Source: Fistularia commersonii (lineage: Eukaryota; Chordata; Actinopteri; Syngnathiformes; Fistulariidae). Taken from it: 64,000 nt of DNA. The stretch lies in assembly GCA_037954325.1 (NCBI GenBank), contig JBBMNZ010000008.1, forward strand, positions 725,001-789,000, written 5' to 3'. Positions within the stretch are counted from its first letter, which is position 1; each line of letters starts with the position of its first letter. A program made the translations under genes and the position numbers. Positions 45,986 through 57,838 of this stretch are shown here, one piece after another. Under the pieces are notes generated by a model that was not told where the DNA came from, ran no database searches, and saw only the letters and a list, made by a program, of their open reading frames with translations.

Positions 45986-46419
45986 TAAGAAGACAACGTG
46001 GCCTCGGTGTAACCAGGGACAGGAATTCTCCTTCTGTCTGCCGTGCTGCTTCTTACATTATCGCAAACTCCTCTGCCAGATCCATCCTTGTTACTGTCTG
46101 GAAAAGGAGGCGACCTCTGAGCTCGACACCGGCCTGGAGCCGACGCATCGCTTGGCGGCCTTGGAAAGTCGTGCAGACATGGGAAGTATGTGGACGTGAC
46201 GTTTGACCACGTTTGAAACAAACATACGTGGTTACGTAAGCTGGTCCACATGAAAATGTTGGACCAATGGAAGTCTCCCCTCTTGACTTACATACCAGCT
46301 GATTGACGGTTTCGGGGTTTCCTGTCGCTCCCATGACGTTCCCATGACGCTGCTAGAATGGCTGACGCCTGCTAGCTAGCAAAGACAGATCTGAGCTGCC
46401 TGCTAGCATTGGTGTCAAC

Positions 46420-46690
46420 CTTCTTCTGCTTCTTCATTGGGCTGCTCACCTCAGGGTAGCCCTCACTCAATAACTTCCTGTCTCTCTCCCATCCATAAAC
46501 CTTCTCTCTGGTCTTCTTCTGGATCTCAGCATCCTTCTACTCAGATCTTCACCATCCAAATAATCTCAGCTTGACTTTATCATCCCTGATCCTCTCCATC
46601 CTCTTCACTCCCAAACGCTTCCTCAGCATGTTCATCTCTGGTGCCTCTAGCTCGTCCTCCAGCTTCTCTGCATCTCCAGACTAGACACCA
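46420..46690 (-). pseudogene. Divergent RTE-like LINE 3' fragment
   Basis: On the minus strand it encodes 'LEAPEMNMLRKRLGVKRMER' followed by 'IRDDKVKLRLFGW'. This aligns with 'LEVAEMKMLRFSLGVTRMER' of the younger family, followed by a decayed 3' end around 46430-46460. Sequence distance suggests a different subfamily or an older insertion. No continuous frame remains. Confidence 0.6.
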
Positions 46691-47569
46691 TGGCTCCCTC
46701 ACCATCTTCTCCGCCTTCCACGTTGATATCATCTTGGCGGACGGATTATTTCTCAGTCCGACTGCTCTGGTTTTACCGCCCGCAGACATTCGGCCGCCAT
46801 CTTGTCTTGAGTTTGAACACAGTTAAACTGATGGGACTAAAACTTGGAGCAGAATCTGGACTTCATTTCGTCATTAAGGTCCAAATGGTTTGCAGGAAGA
46901 CAAAATGGCGAAGGCTCTCTCTCAGAAATAGTCTTGTTTGTAACCCAGCGGCCTGGTGGATCCAGCGGCCTGGTGTTGTGCACTCCGTCGGGACATGACG
47001 CCGCGGAGGATCGGCCGATTTGTTTTCGCTTATTCCAAATCCGAGACGGCCATCAGCGGTGGAACAGTGCTGCGGATTTTAATAACGACGCAAATCCGCA
47101 TTTGATATCTGACATGAATCATTTCGGTACGTAGCTTTCACGCTCGCAGCTGCGGCGCCGATCGGCCTGCGGAGGCTGCCGTCCTCGCAGCGGTCCGAGA
47201 CGACTGCAGCGCCGGCGTCCGGCTCACAGAGGACAAAGATAATGTTCGCCGGCGTTGAGACTAAAACTATTTATATGTTAATATGAGGGGGATTTTATGT
47301 TTTCAAGCAAACTTAGACCGGTGAGTGAGTTTGCCTTTCAGTCGTCTTTCATCCCTTAGTGGACTATCGAAGCGAAGCTGTGATTTCTTTTTCCCGACGC
47401 GGCTCCTATTTTGCGGCGTTCGGATCGATACGGCGTCCGGGGAGAAAGGAAGTACGCCGGCGATGAGTGACAAAGCTGTCGCCCGCGGCATCCAACGCAT
47501 CTTTCTTTGCTCTATCACTTCGTTCACCTTCGCCTCCGCTTTCCAGCCTCAGCTGGTGGCTAATCAGGT
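46691..47569. other. Unique-looking DNA without recognised genes
   Basis: Nothing supported. A YY1-like motif CCGCCATCTTG lies at 46794-46804. Confidence 0.4.
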
Positions 47570-47700
47570 GAAAGATCTCGGTGTGGGCGGCCTTCTGCCT
47601 CGACCGGAGGGAGGTGGAAGGAAGATGTGCAATGGAGAAAGAAGCGCGATGACGGCTGGGAGACACTAATGCAAGAAATGATGCTAACACTTACATTAAG
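47570..47700 (+). repeat. Unnamed interspersed repeat Y, copy 4
   Basis: It shares 'gtgtgggcggccttctgcct' followed by 'cgaccggagggaggtggaag', then 'atgatgctaacacttacatt', with copy 1 at 7640-7790. Confidence 0.55.
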
Positions 47701-47817
47701 CTAAAATTTGATAGCTTTCCTTATTCATTCATTCATGATGCCGGGGAGGAACTGGTACCTGTTCCTGCTCTCACCCTGGACCCGTCAATATGTAGAAATT
47801 CTACTGCTGTTACAAAC

Positions 47818-48016
47818 AGTAATAATAATAAAAACAATAACAATAACAATAATGATAATAACAACAATAATAGTAATAATAATAAAAACAATAACAATAA
47901 CAATAATGATAATAACAACAATAATAGTAATAATAATAAAAACAATAACAATAACATTAATAACAACAATAATAGTAATAATAATAATAATAATAATGAT
48001 AATAATAATAATAATG
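47818..48016. repeat. AAT/AAC repeat with 54-bp higher-order units
   Basis: A low-complexity block of AAT and AAC triplets. The marker string 'aaaaacaataac' recurs with its C at 47835, 47889 and 47943, an exact 54-bp period, so three longer units have been duplicated. The long Ile- or Leu-rich frames are artefacts. Confidence 0.9.
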
Positions 48017-48069
48017 GGCTTCCAATTAAATGACACCCCAAAAGGGCAATAAAATAAATACTTGAGTAT

Positions 48070-48135
48070 ATACATATAAGAATAAGAATAAGAATAAGAA
48101 CAACTTTATTTGTCCCAAAGGAAATTAGTGACATA
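48070..48135 (-). repeat. Retroposon 3'-border fragment (tentative)
   Basis: 'gaataagaataagaacaact' followed by 'ttatttgtcccaaaggaaat' is a motif seen at the (antisense) 3' border of several fish interspersed repeats. No body was recognised. Confidence 0.35.
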
Positions 48136-48452
48136 TCTATATGTATATATATAAAATGTTATGAATGTATGTATTAATAATGCCCTTGTTTCAATAAAAA
48201 CAAAGATAAATAAACAAAGATAAATAAAAAATATTTTATATATCATAGTTACATAAAATGACACCCCCAAAAAAACAATGATTTAAGGCACAAAAAACTG
48301 GATAATAAATATGTTAAACCTATTCATATCCTCGGGTTTACTGTGTTACATCGAGAAAATAGCAACCACGCCATTAATAATAAGAATAAGAATAATGATG
48401 TTATGTTAAGTGTTTTTTCAGATTTTTACTTGCACATTTTCATTCATACACT

Positions 48453-48511
48453 TCTATTCTATTCTATTCTATTCTATTCTATTCTATTCTATTCTATTCT
48501 ATTCTATTCTA
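48453..48511. repeat. (TATTC)n pentanucleotide microsatellite
   Basis: About 11 perfect units. Confidence 0.95.
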
Positions 48512-48598
48512 TCTCCTAGTTTGTCACGTCGGTCTTTGTCTCTAAGCTAAACTTCTTGATACATCTTGAAGGACACCTGAACGTTCCCCCTCTTTCAA

Positions 48599-48624
48599 AC
48601 ACACACACACACACACACACACAC
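48599..48624. repeat. (CA)n microsatellite
   Basis: 13 CA units, with shorter interrupted CA runs after it. Confidence 0.95.
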
Positions 48625-50861
48625 CGCCTTACCGACACACACACCTACACGTGTGGGCGGCCATATTGGCGTCCGCCGGCGCCGAACGAGTGACCTTTAC
48701 GTTTTTTTTTTTTTTTTTCTTTTTTTAAAACGTGGTGTCCAAAATAAGCCCGGGTCCAACCTGACAGCCTTGAAGGTTCCTCACAGAACCGGCTCGCCTG
48801 GTGACATTCAATCCGTTCCCCGGAGACGCCGGCTTGGCTCTTAGTTCTGCTTTTTTTAATTTTTTTTTACAAGGTCCCCCAGTCTCGGGCAGTCCACCAG
48901 CAGATGGGGATAATAATTAAGTATGATTACTAGACATTAATCCATCCATGGAGTGACAGCCACAGCTGCTTCGCCTTGGCCGCCGCCGCCGCCTTCTAGA
49001 GGGCTTTCAGGTGACTTAACAAAGTCTCCCCGGGGCCGAGATGATCCCCGACACGTCAAGTCATCATCCGCTTCTCCCCGGGGCGTCTCCAGAACTTTCC
49101 ATCTCCTTCTTCTCACCTCCTCTCGCTCCACTTTGCAAGATCGGTCGACGGACGCTCCGTCGGAACGCGGTTCGAGGCGTCGGCGTATTTTGAGTTACGG
49201 CGCCGATCCGGATCGAGAGGCGCGTCAGGAAAACTCAGCTTCTGCCGCAAGGCGATGTTTTTCCGTGTTGTTTTAAGGAGTGAGTGAGGAAATGTTTGCG
49301 GAGCGGCGTGTGTTTTCGATATGTCCGATGATTTCCTCGGCCTTCGGCGGTGCGGAGGCACCTCCCGCGGGTTGCTGTTCCAAATAAACATCCATGTCAT
49401 TTTCCATCTGAGCCTTATTTTATTTGACTCAGGGCCACCTCTATATAGATCTGGATCTTTTTATTCAGATAAACCATGTCTGCTCATACAGGTGGTGATT
49501 GAAGGCACCTTGAACACCTTTGGAAAGACAGGAGGGTTGAAGGAAGGGGAAGGGTTTTTTACAATTTACCTCAGGGGCGGCTTCAAATTTCACTGGGTTT
49601 TAATTCAATATTTTATCATCCCCTTTTTATCATTATTGTCATTATTATTTCATCATATATTTGTTTATTTTTCTATGTTTCTTTTGTGTTTCCATCTTTT
49701 TGCTTTTCTGTGTTCTTTTCTTTTTTTTTTTGCTTTACCGCCAGAAGAATTATCTTACGAATCATTTATTTTTTCGTCCCTATTAAAAATCACAAAACTG
49801 TATCTGACCTTGTGAAATGCGAGATATGTAAAGTATTAATGAGAAATCCCTCAGTGTGACATCAAGTGACATTATTTAAATGGCATTTAAAGTAAAATAA
49901 AATAAAATAAAGCCAGTATAAAGAAGCTGCCTGGGAGAGGAACACAGGCTCAGGCCTAGCATGTGGTCCTCACAGTTTGATAGCGTTAAATTAATATAAA
50001 TATAAAAGTCATATAACGTGACCGGCAGCCTTGGATGGCTTGAAGGAAGATGTAGAGAATTATATTAACATTTATTTGACACATTCCGGCGGCTGTTTAA
50101 TTATCACATTTAAATCGCGTGGATTTATCACAGAACTTTATTTGTGATTAACGAATAATGTCGGTAAAGTAGAAGTGTTGTTAGTCCACGGGTGTCCCCC
50201 GACGGATATTCATCTTTTGTCACGGAAAAAAATCCATTTCCCGAAGCTGGAACACATGTGATTATGGACAATTATGGTAGTTAAACCCGCGCTGTGTAAT
50301 GACCTTCGTTAATTGGCATCTACAATAATCAAACAATAGATGTATTATATTGATAATTATGCGCACGTATATCGGTCGTGGATCCAGATAGATTGAATTC
50401 CTCCCTTGGAGTTTTAAGGGAACGCGGCGATATTTTTTATTAATCGGACGTGGAACGGCGCCGGAGAACGATTTCACGGTGGGAAAAAAAAAAAAAAACG
50501 AGCAGAAACGGAACAAGAACGAGCGTAATTGCGTTTCTTTTCCCTTTTTTTTCCCGATTAATTCGGTGGCACTAATTACCTCTTTTTTTCAAACTCCTGA
50601 ACTCCGATAATTATTTCCCGCTAATTCCGAGGAGGCATTACGGTGGATGGTGGGGGCAAAAAAAAAAAAAAAAAAAAGCCTGATCAAAAGGGGGTAAAAT
50701 ACCCCGGGGTGGGTTGGGGTTCCTAGACAGCCACCATTACAACACCAATCAGAATTCATCGTTTTTAAGCAAATTGACTTTTTAACATTAAATAGTGCTC
50801 ATACCACCATTCACTGGCTCATTCACATTTCATGCAGACGCACAACCATTCACCCTCTCCT

Positions 50862-50862
<1 letters not shown>
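48625..50862. other. Unique-looking, increasingly AT-rich DNA without genes
   Basis: No supported gene. A 164-codon hydrophobic frame at 49321-49815 arises from T-rich DNA. An (AAAAT)n run lies at 49893-49911, and A runs at 50483-50496 and 50660-50677. Confidence 0.4.

Positions 50863-50903
<41 letters not shown>
50863..50903. repeat. (CA)n microsatellite
   Basis: About 20 CA units. Confidence 0.95.
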
Positions 50904-50904
<1 letters not shown>

Positions 50905-52149
50905 AAGCGGGTGAACGACAAGGAAGGATCTCCGTCCATCCTCCTCCTCTTCTTCCTCTCCTGGAACCTTCGATTCCAGCGCTCGCCGGCGATTTTTACT
51001 CATTAGTCCAATTCTAAGGACGGCGGCTGAAAGTAAAGCGAATGACTAATGAGTGACGCTCCGGTGCAGATGGCCGCCGAGCCGCATCAGTAGTCACCCT
51101 TTCAGAGGTAGCTCTCAGCCCATCCCATAATAAGTGGACTGGCACTGTAATCTAGCCGGCGTCCCAGCGCACGCAGCTTAGGACGCCCCATTGCATCGGG
51201 ATATTTCATTTAATTAGGCCGTATCCCTTTCAACGCCGCTGCCGCCGCCGCGCAGGACTGACTGCGCTGCCGGACCGCCGTCGACTCCGGCTTTCAGTTA
51301 TTAAGAAGAAAAAAAAAAAAAATCAGGTCAGCATTTGCATGGGGAGACAATCCAAGGCAAAATATATAATTATCCACACACATATATATATATATTGTTT
51401 TTAACAAGCTTTTTTTTTTTCCATTACAACGAGCTTCCAAGCCTTGGAGCACTCGAGTGCTTTGACAATTAAAAGTGTGCCGGCAGCAAAGGATGGGGGG
51501 TCACCGAGGGCCGGCGACGAGATGTGGGGATCTAATGCATATCAGATACTTGGGAACATTTGGAATAAAAAAGGGGGAAAAAAAGAAAGGTGTCACATTG
51601 ATGGATGGGTCCCAGAAGCTGAGGTAGTCTCCAGCGGTATGTCACTGTCGCTGTGGCTCCGCCCACCTTGTACAGATCTGCCGCTTCTTCACCAGGAGCT
51701 CCGAGAGCTTCGGCATCAATGGCGGCGGCTGATGGAACCGGTGACCCGTGAGAAGATGCCATTGTTTTTGGGGTTTCATTCATCCATCCATCATCTGTCA
51801 TCCACTCATTCATTCATTCTCCATCCATAGTGGCCATTGAAGATCCATCCTGGTTTAGCTGCAGATTCCTTTCCGGGACATGCATTCACACGTCCTGTGG
51901 AGACACAACCATTCACTCATTCATCAGTCATGGATCACAACAGGGAAGTGAATCGTGAACACAGCTGGAGATCTGACGAATGCACCACCCGCCTCCTGCT
52001 CAAACTCCTGCCCTCATGGAGAAGGTACCGGAGCTTCCAGGCCGTCCTAGACTCACCGCCAGCTTCAAACACTCCCACTCCATTCAGCCCCAACCCAAGA
52101 TACTGATCTCTCTCTTCCTTCTTCACCCCTGCACTCAACATCCTCTTCC
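50904..52149. other. Unique-looking DNA, then low-complexity CATT/CCAT region
   Basis: No gene. 51000-51230 lacks repeats and has homeobox-like TAAT/ATTA pairs. An A run lies at 51308-51321 and a short (TA)n at 51382-51394. From 51776 to 51935 repeated 'cattcatt' and 'ccatccat' units resemble a decayed SINE tail in minus orientation. Confidence 0.35.
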
Positions 52150-52430
52150 TCTTCTTTCGGCTTTTCCCTTCAGGTGTCGCCACAGCGAGTCAACTTTCTC
52201 CATCTAACCCTATTCTCTGGATCCTCCTCTCTCACACCAACTACCTTCATATCCTCTCTCACTACATCCATAAATCTTCTCTTTGGTCTTCCTCTGGACC
52301 TCCTGCCAGGCAACCTTCAGCAACGTTCTACCTTTAGACATGAACAGAGGAGTGTTCATGTCCAAACCATCTCAGTCATCACTTTGTCTCGGTCATACAT
52401 GTCCTGCACCTCTGTGATAAATTTTTCTTT
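52150..52430 (-). pseudogene. RTE-like LINE 3'-end fragment, copy A of tandem pair
   Basis: The start 'tcggcttttcccttcaggtg' followed by 'tcgccacagcgagtcaactt' and the 'ctctttggtcttcctctgga' block match the 3' end of the LINE family in antisense. Similarity fades after about 52315. Another LINE copy of the same orientation follows at 52432. Confidence 0.8.
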
Positions 52431-52431
52431 T

Positions 52432-52978
52432 CCTTTGGGCTTCTCCCTTCAGGGGTCACCACAGCAAATCAACTTTCTCCATCTAACCCTATTCTCTGGA
52501 TCCTCCTCTCTCACACCAACTACCTTCATATCTTCTCTCACGACGTCCATAAATCTTCTCTTTGGTCTTCCTCCAGACCTCCTGCCTGGCAGCTCCAATT
52601 CCAGCATCCGTCTACCAATATATTCTCTCTCCCTCCTCTGTCCATGACCCAACCATCTCAGTCTGGCTTCTCTGACCTTCTCTCCAAAACATCCAACATG
52701 TGCTGTTCCTCTGATAGACTCATTCCTGATCCTCTCCATCCTGGTCACTCCCAAAGAGAACCTCAACATCTTCATCTCTGCAACCTCTAGTTCTGCCTGC
52801 TGTCTTTTGGTCATTGGAACAGTTTCTAGTGCAAACATCATCGCTGGTCTCACCACTGTCTTGTACTCCTTTTCTTTTATTCTGGCTGATGTTCTTCTAT
52901 CTCTTGGTTCACCTGACACTTTTCTCCACCCATTCCAACCTGCTTGGACCGTCTCTTCACCTCTCACCCCTCCACTCA
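52432..52978 (-). pseudogene. RTE-like LINE C-terminal ORF, copy B of tandem pair
   Basis: The minus strand is open for about 175 codons: 'EETVQAGWNGWRKVSGEPRD', 'VVRPAMMFALETVPMTKRQQ', 'EVAEMKMLRFSLGV', 'RRMLELELPGRRSGG', 'RKLICCGDP'. It ends at the LINE 3' border near 52440. This is the RT C-terminal (thumb/linker) region only; the catalytic part is lost by 5' truncation. It is highly similar to 10249-10773, suggesting both are fairly young. It also supplies the segment deleted from the copy at 41216-43304. Confidence 0.88.
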
Positions 52979-52996
52979 ACATATATATTCTTTATA

Positions 52997-54016
52997 TGGC
53001 CAAAAGTATTGTCTCACACATCCAAATAACAGGAATCAGGTGTTCCAATCTCTTCACATGGCCACAGGTGTTCAAAATCAAGCACAAAATCAGGCATGCA
53101 GACTGTTTTTATAAATATTTGTGAAAGAATAGGTGGCTCTCAGGAGCTCAGTGAATTCCAGCGTGGAGCTGCGATAGGAGGCCGCCTGTGCAACAAATCC
53201 AGTTGTGCAATGTCCTTCATGTGGCCTTCAGATGAGCTGAAGAACAGTGTGCAGAAAGCTTCTTAGAACGGGTTACCATGGCAGAGCAGCTGCGTCCAAG
53301 ACATGCGTCACCGAGTGCGATGCAAAGCGTGGGATGCAGCGGTTTAAAGCACGCCGACGCTGGACTCTAGAGCAGCGAGACGCCTTCTCTGGTCTGACCA
53401 ATCGCGTTTCTCCATCTGACAAACCGATGGACGAGTCTGGGTTTGGCGTTTGCCAGGTTGCCAGGTTGCCAGGTGGTTGCAACGTTGGTTGTCTGGCTGC
53501 ATTCTGCCAAGTGTTAAGTTTGGTGGAGGGTGGATTACGGTGTGGGGCTGTTCTTCAGGAGCTGGGCTCGGCCCCCCAGTTCCAGTGAAAGGAACTCTGA
53601 AAGCATCAGCATACCAAGACATTTTGGACCATTCCATGCTCCCAGTTGGACCCTTCCTTCTCCAACATGACTGTGCACCAGCGCACAAAGCAGGTCCATA
53701 AAGACATGGATGCCAGAGTCTGCTGTGAGTGAACAGAGTCCTGACCTCAACCCCATAGAACACCTTTGGGACGAATCAGAGCAAAGACCCAGAGCCAGGC
53801 CTTCTCGTCCAACATCAGTGTGTGACCTCACAAATGCGCTTTTTGAAGAACGGTCAAATATTCCCATAAACACACTGCTGAACTCTTCACAGAAGAGTTG
53901 AAGGTCTCAGAACTGCAAAGGGTGGACCAACATGATATTGAACCCTATGGATTAGGAATGGGATTTCACTTAAGTTCATATGTAAGTCCAGGCAGGTGAG
54001 CCAATACTTTTGGCCA
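52997..54016 (+). mobile_element. Second Tc1-like transposon, degenerate
   Basis: The ends 'tggccaaaagtattgtctca' (left) and the inverse of 'tgagccaatacttttggcca' (right) match over 20 bases with one difference. TA precedes the left end (52995-52996) and follows the right end (54017-54018). The family differs from 31037-32229. The element sits about 20 bp from the truncated end of LINE copy B. About 1020 bp remain, which is shorter than an intact member because part of the DNA-binding region is missing. Confidence 0.85.
53120..53901 (+). pseudogene. Tc1-like transposase remnant
   Basis: A decayed reading path on the plus strand starts near 53123 ('ERIGGSQELSEFQRGA', after correcting drift). 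It loses most of the helix-turn-helix after about 53200 and resumes with 'LRPRHASPSAMQ'. Further on, in changing frames, it has 'FLLQHDCAPAHKA' (second catalytic Asp) and 'SPDLNPIEHLWDESEQRPRA' (catalytic Glu). It ends near 53901. There are multiple stops and frameshifts, so no function is expected. Confidence 0.8.
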
Positions 54017-54132
54017 TAAAGTGAACATAACACATACATACATACACACTCATACAGTATGTAAATACACATAAATACATACACACATAAATACATACAT
54101 GTATACAAATATACAAACACGTGTGTGTATAT

Positions 54133-54620
54133 CAGTGATGTGCAGTCAGTAGAGGCAGGGGGAGGCCGGGCCTCACCTGTCATCATGGAAAGAAAAGGAT
54201 GTAAAATGAAAATATAAATTAAATGGTTATATTTATTCAGTGATTTATACTATAAAGTTATTTTCCACTTAACTTCATTATTTTTATTTATTTTTTTTTT
54301 TTTTCAAAATCGCTGAAAAAAAATTACATTTACCGTTCAAATATAAAGAAGAGACGTGCGATGACACAGCAACCAGCTGAGCCCACTATGGATTCCTCAA
54401 TGACTCTGCTAACTGTGCTAGCATGCTATGAACCGAGACCATAGTGCTCTCTCTGTGGATGTCACTATTAAAAAAACACTTTTGATATATGAACTAAATT
54501 TCCATAGTTTAGCTGATGTGTAGAATGTTTTTCGTCAACAACTGTATCGTGTTTCTTGTGCTGAGCCGTCATAAAACATGAAATGAGGCACGCAGGGACG
54601 GTGCCTCATGATAGGGGGCG
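54133..54620. repeat. Unclassified repeat, possible hAT-like element
   Basis: It begins with 'cagtgatgtgcagtcagtag' followed by 'aggcaggggg' and 'ccgggcctcacctgtcatca', and ends near 'acggtgcctcatgatagggg' followed by 'gcgctgct'. The gcctcac and gtgcctcat parts hint at related ends. I have an impression of having seen this block as a fish interspersed repeat, but cannot assign a class. No transposase was found in it or in 54621-55100. Confidence 0.35.
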
Positions 54621-55109
54621 CTGCTGGTCCCAGGAATAATAGAATTAGCAATAGCAAGCTACAGTAAACAGTTAGCAAATCAAGTGCAGCCATCCAGTTA
54701 TTTTTTTCCTGATGTCATGAGGCTGTATGGCTGACAAACGGTGAGGGATGAATGTAAATCTTCTGTGCAGCTTCTCCACTTTTTGGCCCAGAAGGATCTC
54801 ATTCAAACTGTTCCTGAGGCGACGAAGTCGCTCTGGCCGGTGGTCACCGGTCCGGCTACGACAGCATTGGCTCGTTCTCGGCACCGAAAAGAGTCAAAAC
54901 ATACAGTCGGAACAGGACAGATCAAGGATGACCGTCTTCACCTGCAGTGATTTCCATTGAGACAGAGAGACTTTTAAAACTGAAGAAAGAGAAGGAAGAC
55001 TTCTACAAGCAAGTTATCAATGCTTCAGAAGGAGCGGCGCATGGACTTCATATATTAGTAAAGGTAAGAGATAATAACCTTTTTTTTGAATGTGCTTAAT
55101 ATCTATGCT
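54621..55109. other. DNA of unclear origin between two repeats
   Basis: The plus strand has a stretch reading 'KTEERKEDFYKQVINASEGA' around 54985-55030, in a frame with stops nearby. It might belong to the adjacent unclassified element. Too short to call. Confidence 0.25.
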
Positions 55110-57746
55110 ACAGTTTGTACATGTAAAGTATGCTGATATGATATTTTAAACAAAACCCGTCTGCTTGTTGTTGTGTACGTCTTGTGGTCTTCATTTCAAT
55201 GAAGATGTTGATTTGTTCAGTTGCTCTGTTGCAGATAGCTCGCCAAGCTGGTCTGTGAGATGCCAGCGGCTCCAGGTTTGCCAGGGTTGATGTTACAGCA
55301 CCACAGGAGTTCTTTTGTAAAATCCCTGTAGCGCCTTTTCTAGCCACCAGCAACCTGCTTAGAGTTATGTAGTTGTCCAGAGAGGACTTGGCGTGGGAGG
55401 CAATTGCTAAGCATGCTAAGAGTGTGGCCAACCCAGGGTAGATGTCTTTTGGCAAGAGGTGTGTCTGTACTGATGGTGCTAGTTGCAGTCAGAATGTTAG
55501 CATGTGGGATCTGGTCTTCCCAGGACAAGTTGAAAAGTTTTTTGGAGACATCTAATGTGGAACATTTCCAAGCTTTTTATGAGGCGTCTGTATAGAGTCC
55601 ATGTTTTAGCCATAAAGTGGAGACACCGACTACATTGTCAGCTGCCACCTTGGTGCTAGTTTTCAAGTTGTTGTTGTCAGCAACTCTTTTTCGGAAAGGC
55701 CCAAAAGCTAATGAAGCTTTTTTGAGCCAGTAGTGTATTTCACTGTCAAGACATCAGTCTGCGGAGAGTGTGGACCCCAGGTAGGCAAACTGGCAGACAA
55801 GATGAAGTGGATCCCTTCGATATGGAAGCTAGCAGGTGAGAGGTATTTGGTGCAGAGTTGAGCCGTGACCTCAGTTTTCTTGGTGTTGACTTGGAGACCA
55901 CAAGATTGGTATAGTGCTGAGATGTAAACCCAGAGTGCTGCATGGAGTCTGGGCTTCATGCTAGGACAGCACAGTCATCTGCATACCCGAGCTCACGGAT
56001 CTGGCAGGCTGATGTCTTTGTGTGAGCCTGCAGCCGTCGGATGTTAAAGAAGGTTCCGTTGAGATGGTATTCCAGGTCTACACCATCTTTGTGCTGAAGG
56101 GGGTGGTGGAACTGTTGGGTGATTGCTGAGAGGAGGAGGCTGGTTGAGGAGCACTGGTGCCAGGACACAAGCTTGCTTCACCCCAACATTGACTCTGACT
56201 GGACTCTCCCATGACAACTCTGGCTTGCATTCTATTGTGTAGTTGTTGCCGGATGGAGAGGAACTTGGGCGGCACACCAAGTTTGCAGAGTTGTTTCCGG
56301 AGAATGTCAGGGTTTATGGTGTCAAAGGCTTTGCTGAGGTGAATGAAGGCAATGCAGAGGTCTCTGTGCTGCTCTCTGCTTTTTTCAAGTAGCTGCCATA
56401 GAGCAAAGCTCATATCAGTTGTGGATCTGGACTTCTGGAAGCCACACAGCGTTTCAGGGAGAGTACATTCTGAAATGTACTCCAGCAACGGGGAGAGCAT
56501 AATCTTTGCAAGCACTTTGTTTGCTGTGGCGAGAAGTGAGATTTCCCTGACTGTTGCCACAGTCTGCTCTGTCCCATTTCTACTTGTCGAGGACAATGAT
56601 GCTGGCATCCCTCCAGCCCTGGGGTACCGTCTCAGATTGCCAGATTTGGGTGATCAGGAGGTGCACACGGCATGTGTGAAGATAACCTGCATGTCTGATT
56701 ACCTCTGCTGGGATACCATCAGGTCCTTGGTTTTTGTTGTTTTTTTTTAAGCTCGTGATGGCAGGGTGTCTAGGTGTCGCATTTAAAGCTGATGAGATTT
56801 TTAAAGTGATTGGCCCGGCGCTCAAGGATCTCTTGGCGGTTCTTGAGTAGGCTGCCTGCAGCAGCAGATCGGACAGGGAGGAAGATCTGTTTACTTGGAC
56901 CATATGAGCCCCGTATGTTATTGCAATCAGCAAGGTGTTGACTTTCTTTGGCTTTCTGCAGCCATCAGTCTTCCATGGCCCTGAGAGCTAGCTGTGTTTT
57001 GGCTCTAGCGTAATTGAAGTTAGATTTTCTGCCGGGGGATTTGGGTTGGAAAGCAGAGCTTTGTGCGCCTGCTGCTTTTCTTGCAGAACCATATGGATAT
57101 GGGAAGAACTGTTGTCAAACCAGTCCTGGTGCTGTTTGGTTTTGGTGCCAAGGGCTTTTGAGGCTACAGATAGAGCTGACCAGTCACTGGCATCAGCATC
57201 CTCCTTGATATGGGAAAGGATGCATGCTAGATGCTAATGGAGGAGGTTGTCAATGGTGTCTGGGTTGGCAAGACCTGCAATCTTCAGTCCTCTGTTTGCG
57301 CCGTCTTGGAGCGGCAGGGTGGGATGAGCAGTCGCAGTTTGGACCTTAACATTTAGTGGTTGGTCCAGCACTCCACCCCAAGTGCTGCTCTGGTGATTGT
57401 CACGTCCTGGCGATCCCTTTGGCAAACAATGATATAGTCCAGAAGATGCCAGTGTTTGGCTCTAGGATGTTGCCGCGTGGTTTTAGGTGGTTTTTCATCT
57501 GGAAGGTGGTGTTTTTGACAAGTGCCTAGTGTTCTATGTGACGGGATAGTAGCCGGTGCCTGTTGCCGTTCATTTTTTCTACTCCATGCTTTCCAATAAC
57601 CTTATTCCAGATAAGATGTTCAGAACCAACTCCAGCATTGAAGTTCTCCATAAGTAGAAGTTGTCAGGCTGGGATTGACTGGATGTCTGCATCAAGGTTT
57701 CTGTAGAACTCTTCTTTTATCCTCATCTCTGCATCCAGGGTTAGTG
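55110..57746 (-). pseudogene. LINE of a second family: endonuclease + reverse transcriptase
   Basis: Read on the minus strand. The endonuclease begins at 57745 ('LDAEMRIKEEFYRNLDADIQ') and has 'MENFNAGVGSEH', where GDFNARVG is usual, so the catalytic Asp is replaced. Linker and RT follow: 'KNQGPDGIPAEVIRHAG' (near 56690), 'FQKSRSTTDMSFALWQLLEK', 'AFIHLSKAFDTINPDILRKQ' and the catalytic 'LGYADDCAVLA' (55960-55990). The C-terminal part shows 'RQVLSGQLHNSKQVAGG' near 55345. Numerous frameshifts and stops break it. It clearly differs from the RTE-like family; I do not assign a clade. The 5' end is fused to a hexanucleotide repeat. Confidence 0.85.
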
Positions 57747-57753
57747 CACACAT

Positions 57754-57838
<85 letters not shown>

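Noticed and set aside
47733..48134. Leu/Ile-rich 133-codon frames that could pass as membrane proteins
   Set aside because: They are translations of AAT/AAC triplet repeats.
49321..49815. 164-codon hydrophobic frame resembling a membrane protein
   Set aside because: T-rich low-complexity DNA gives Phe/Leu-rich peptides; no conserved motif or gene context.
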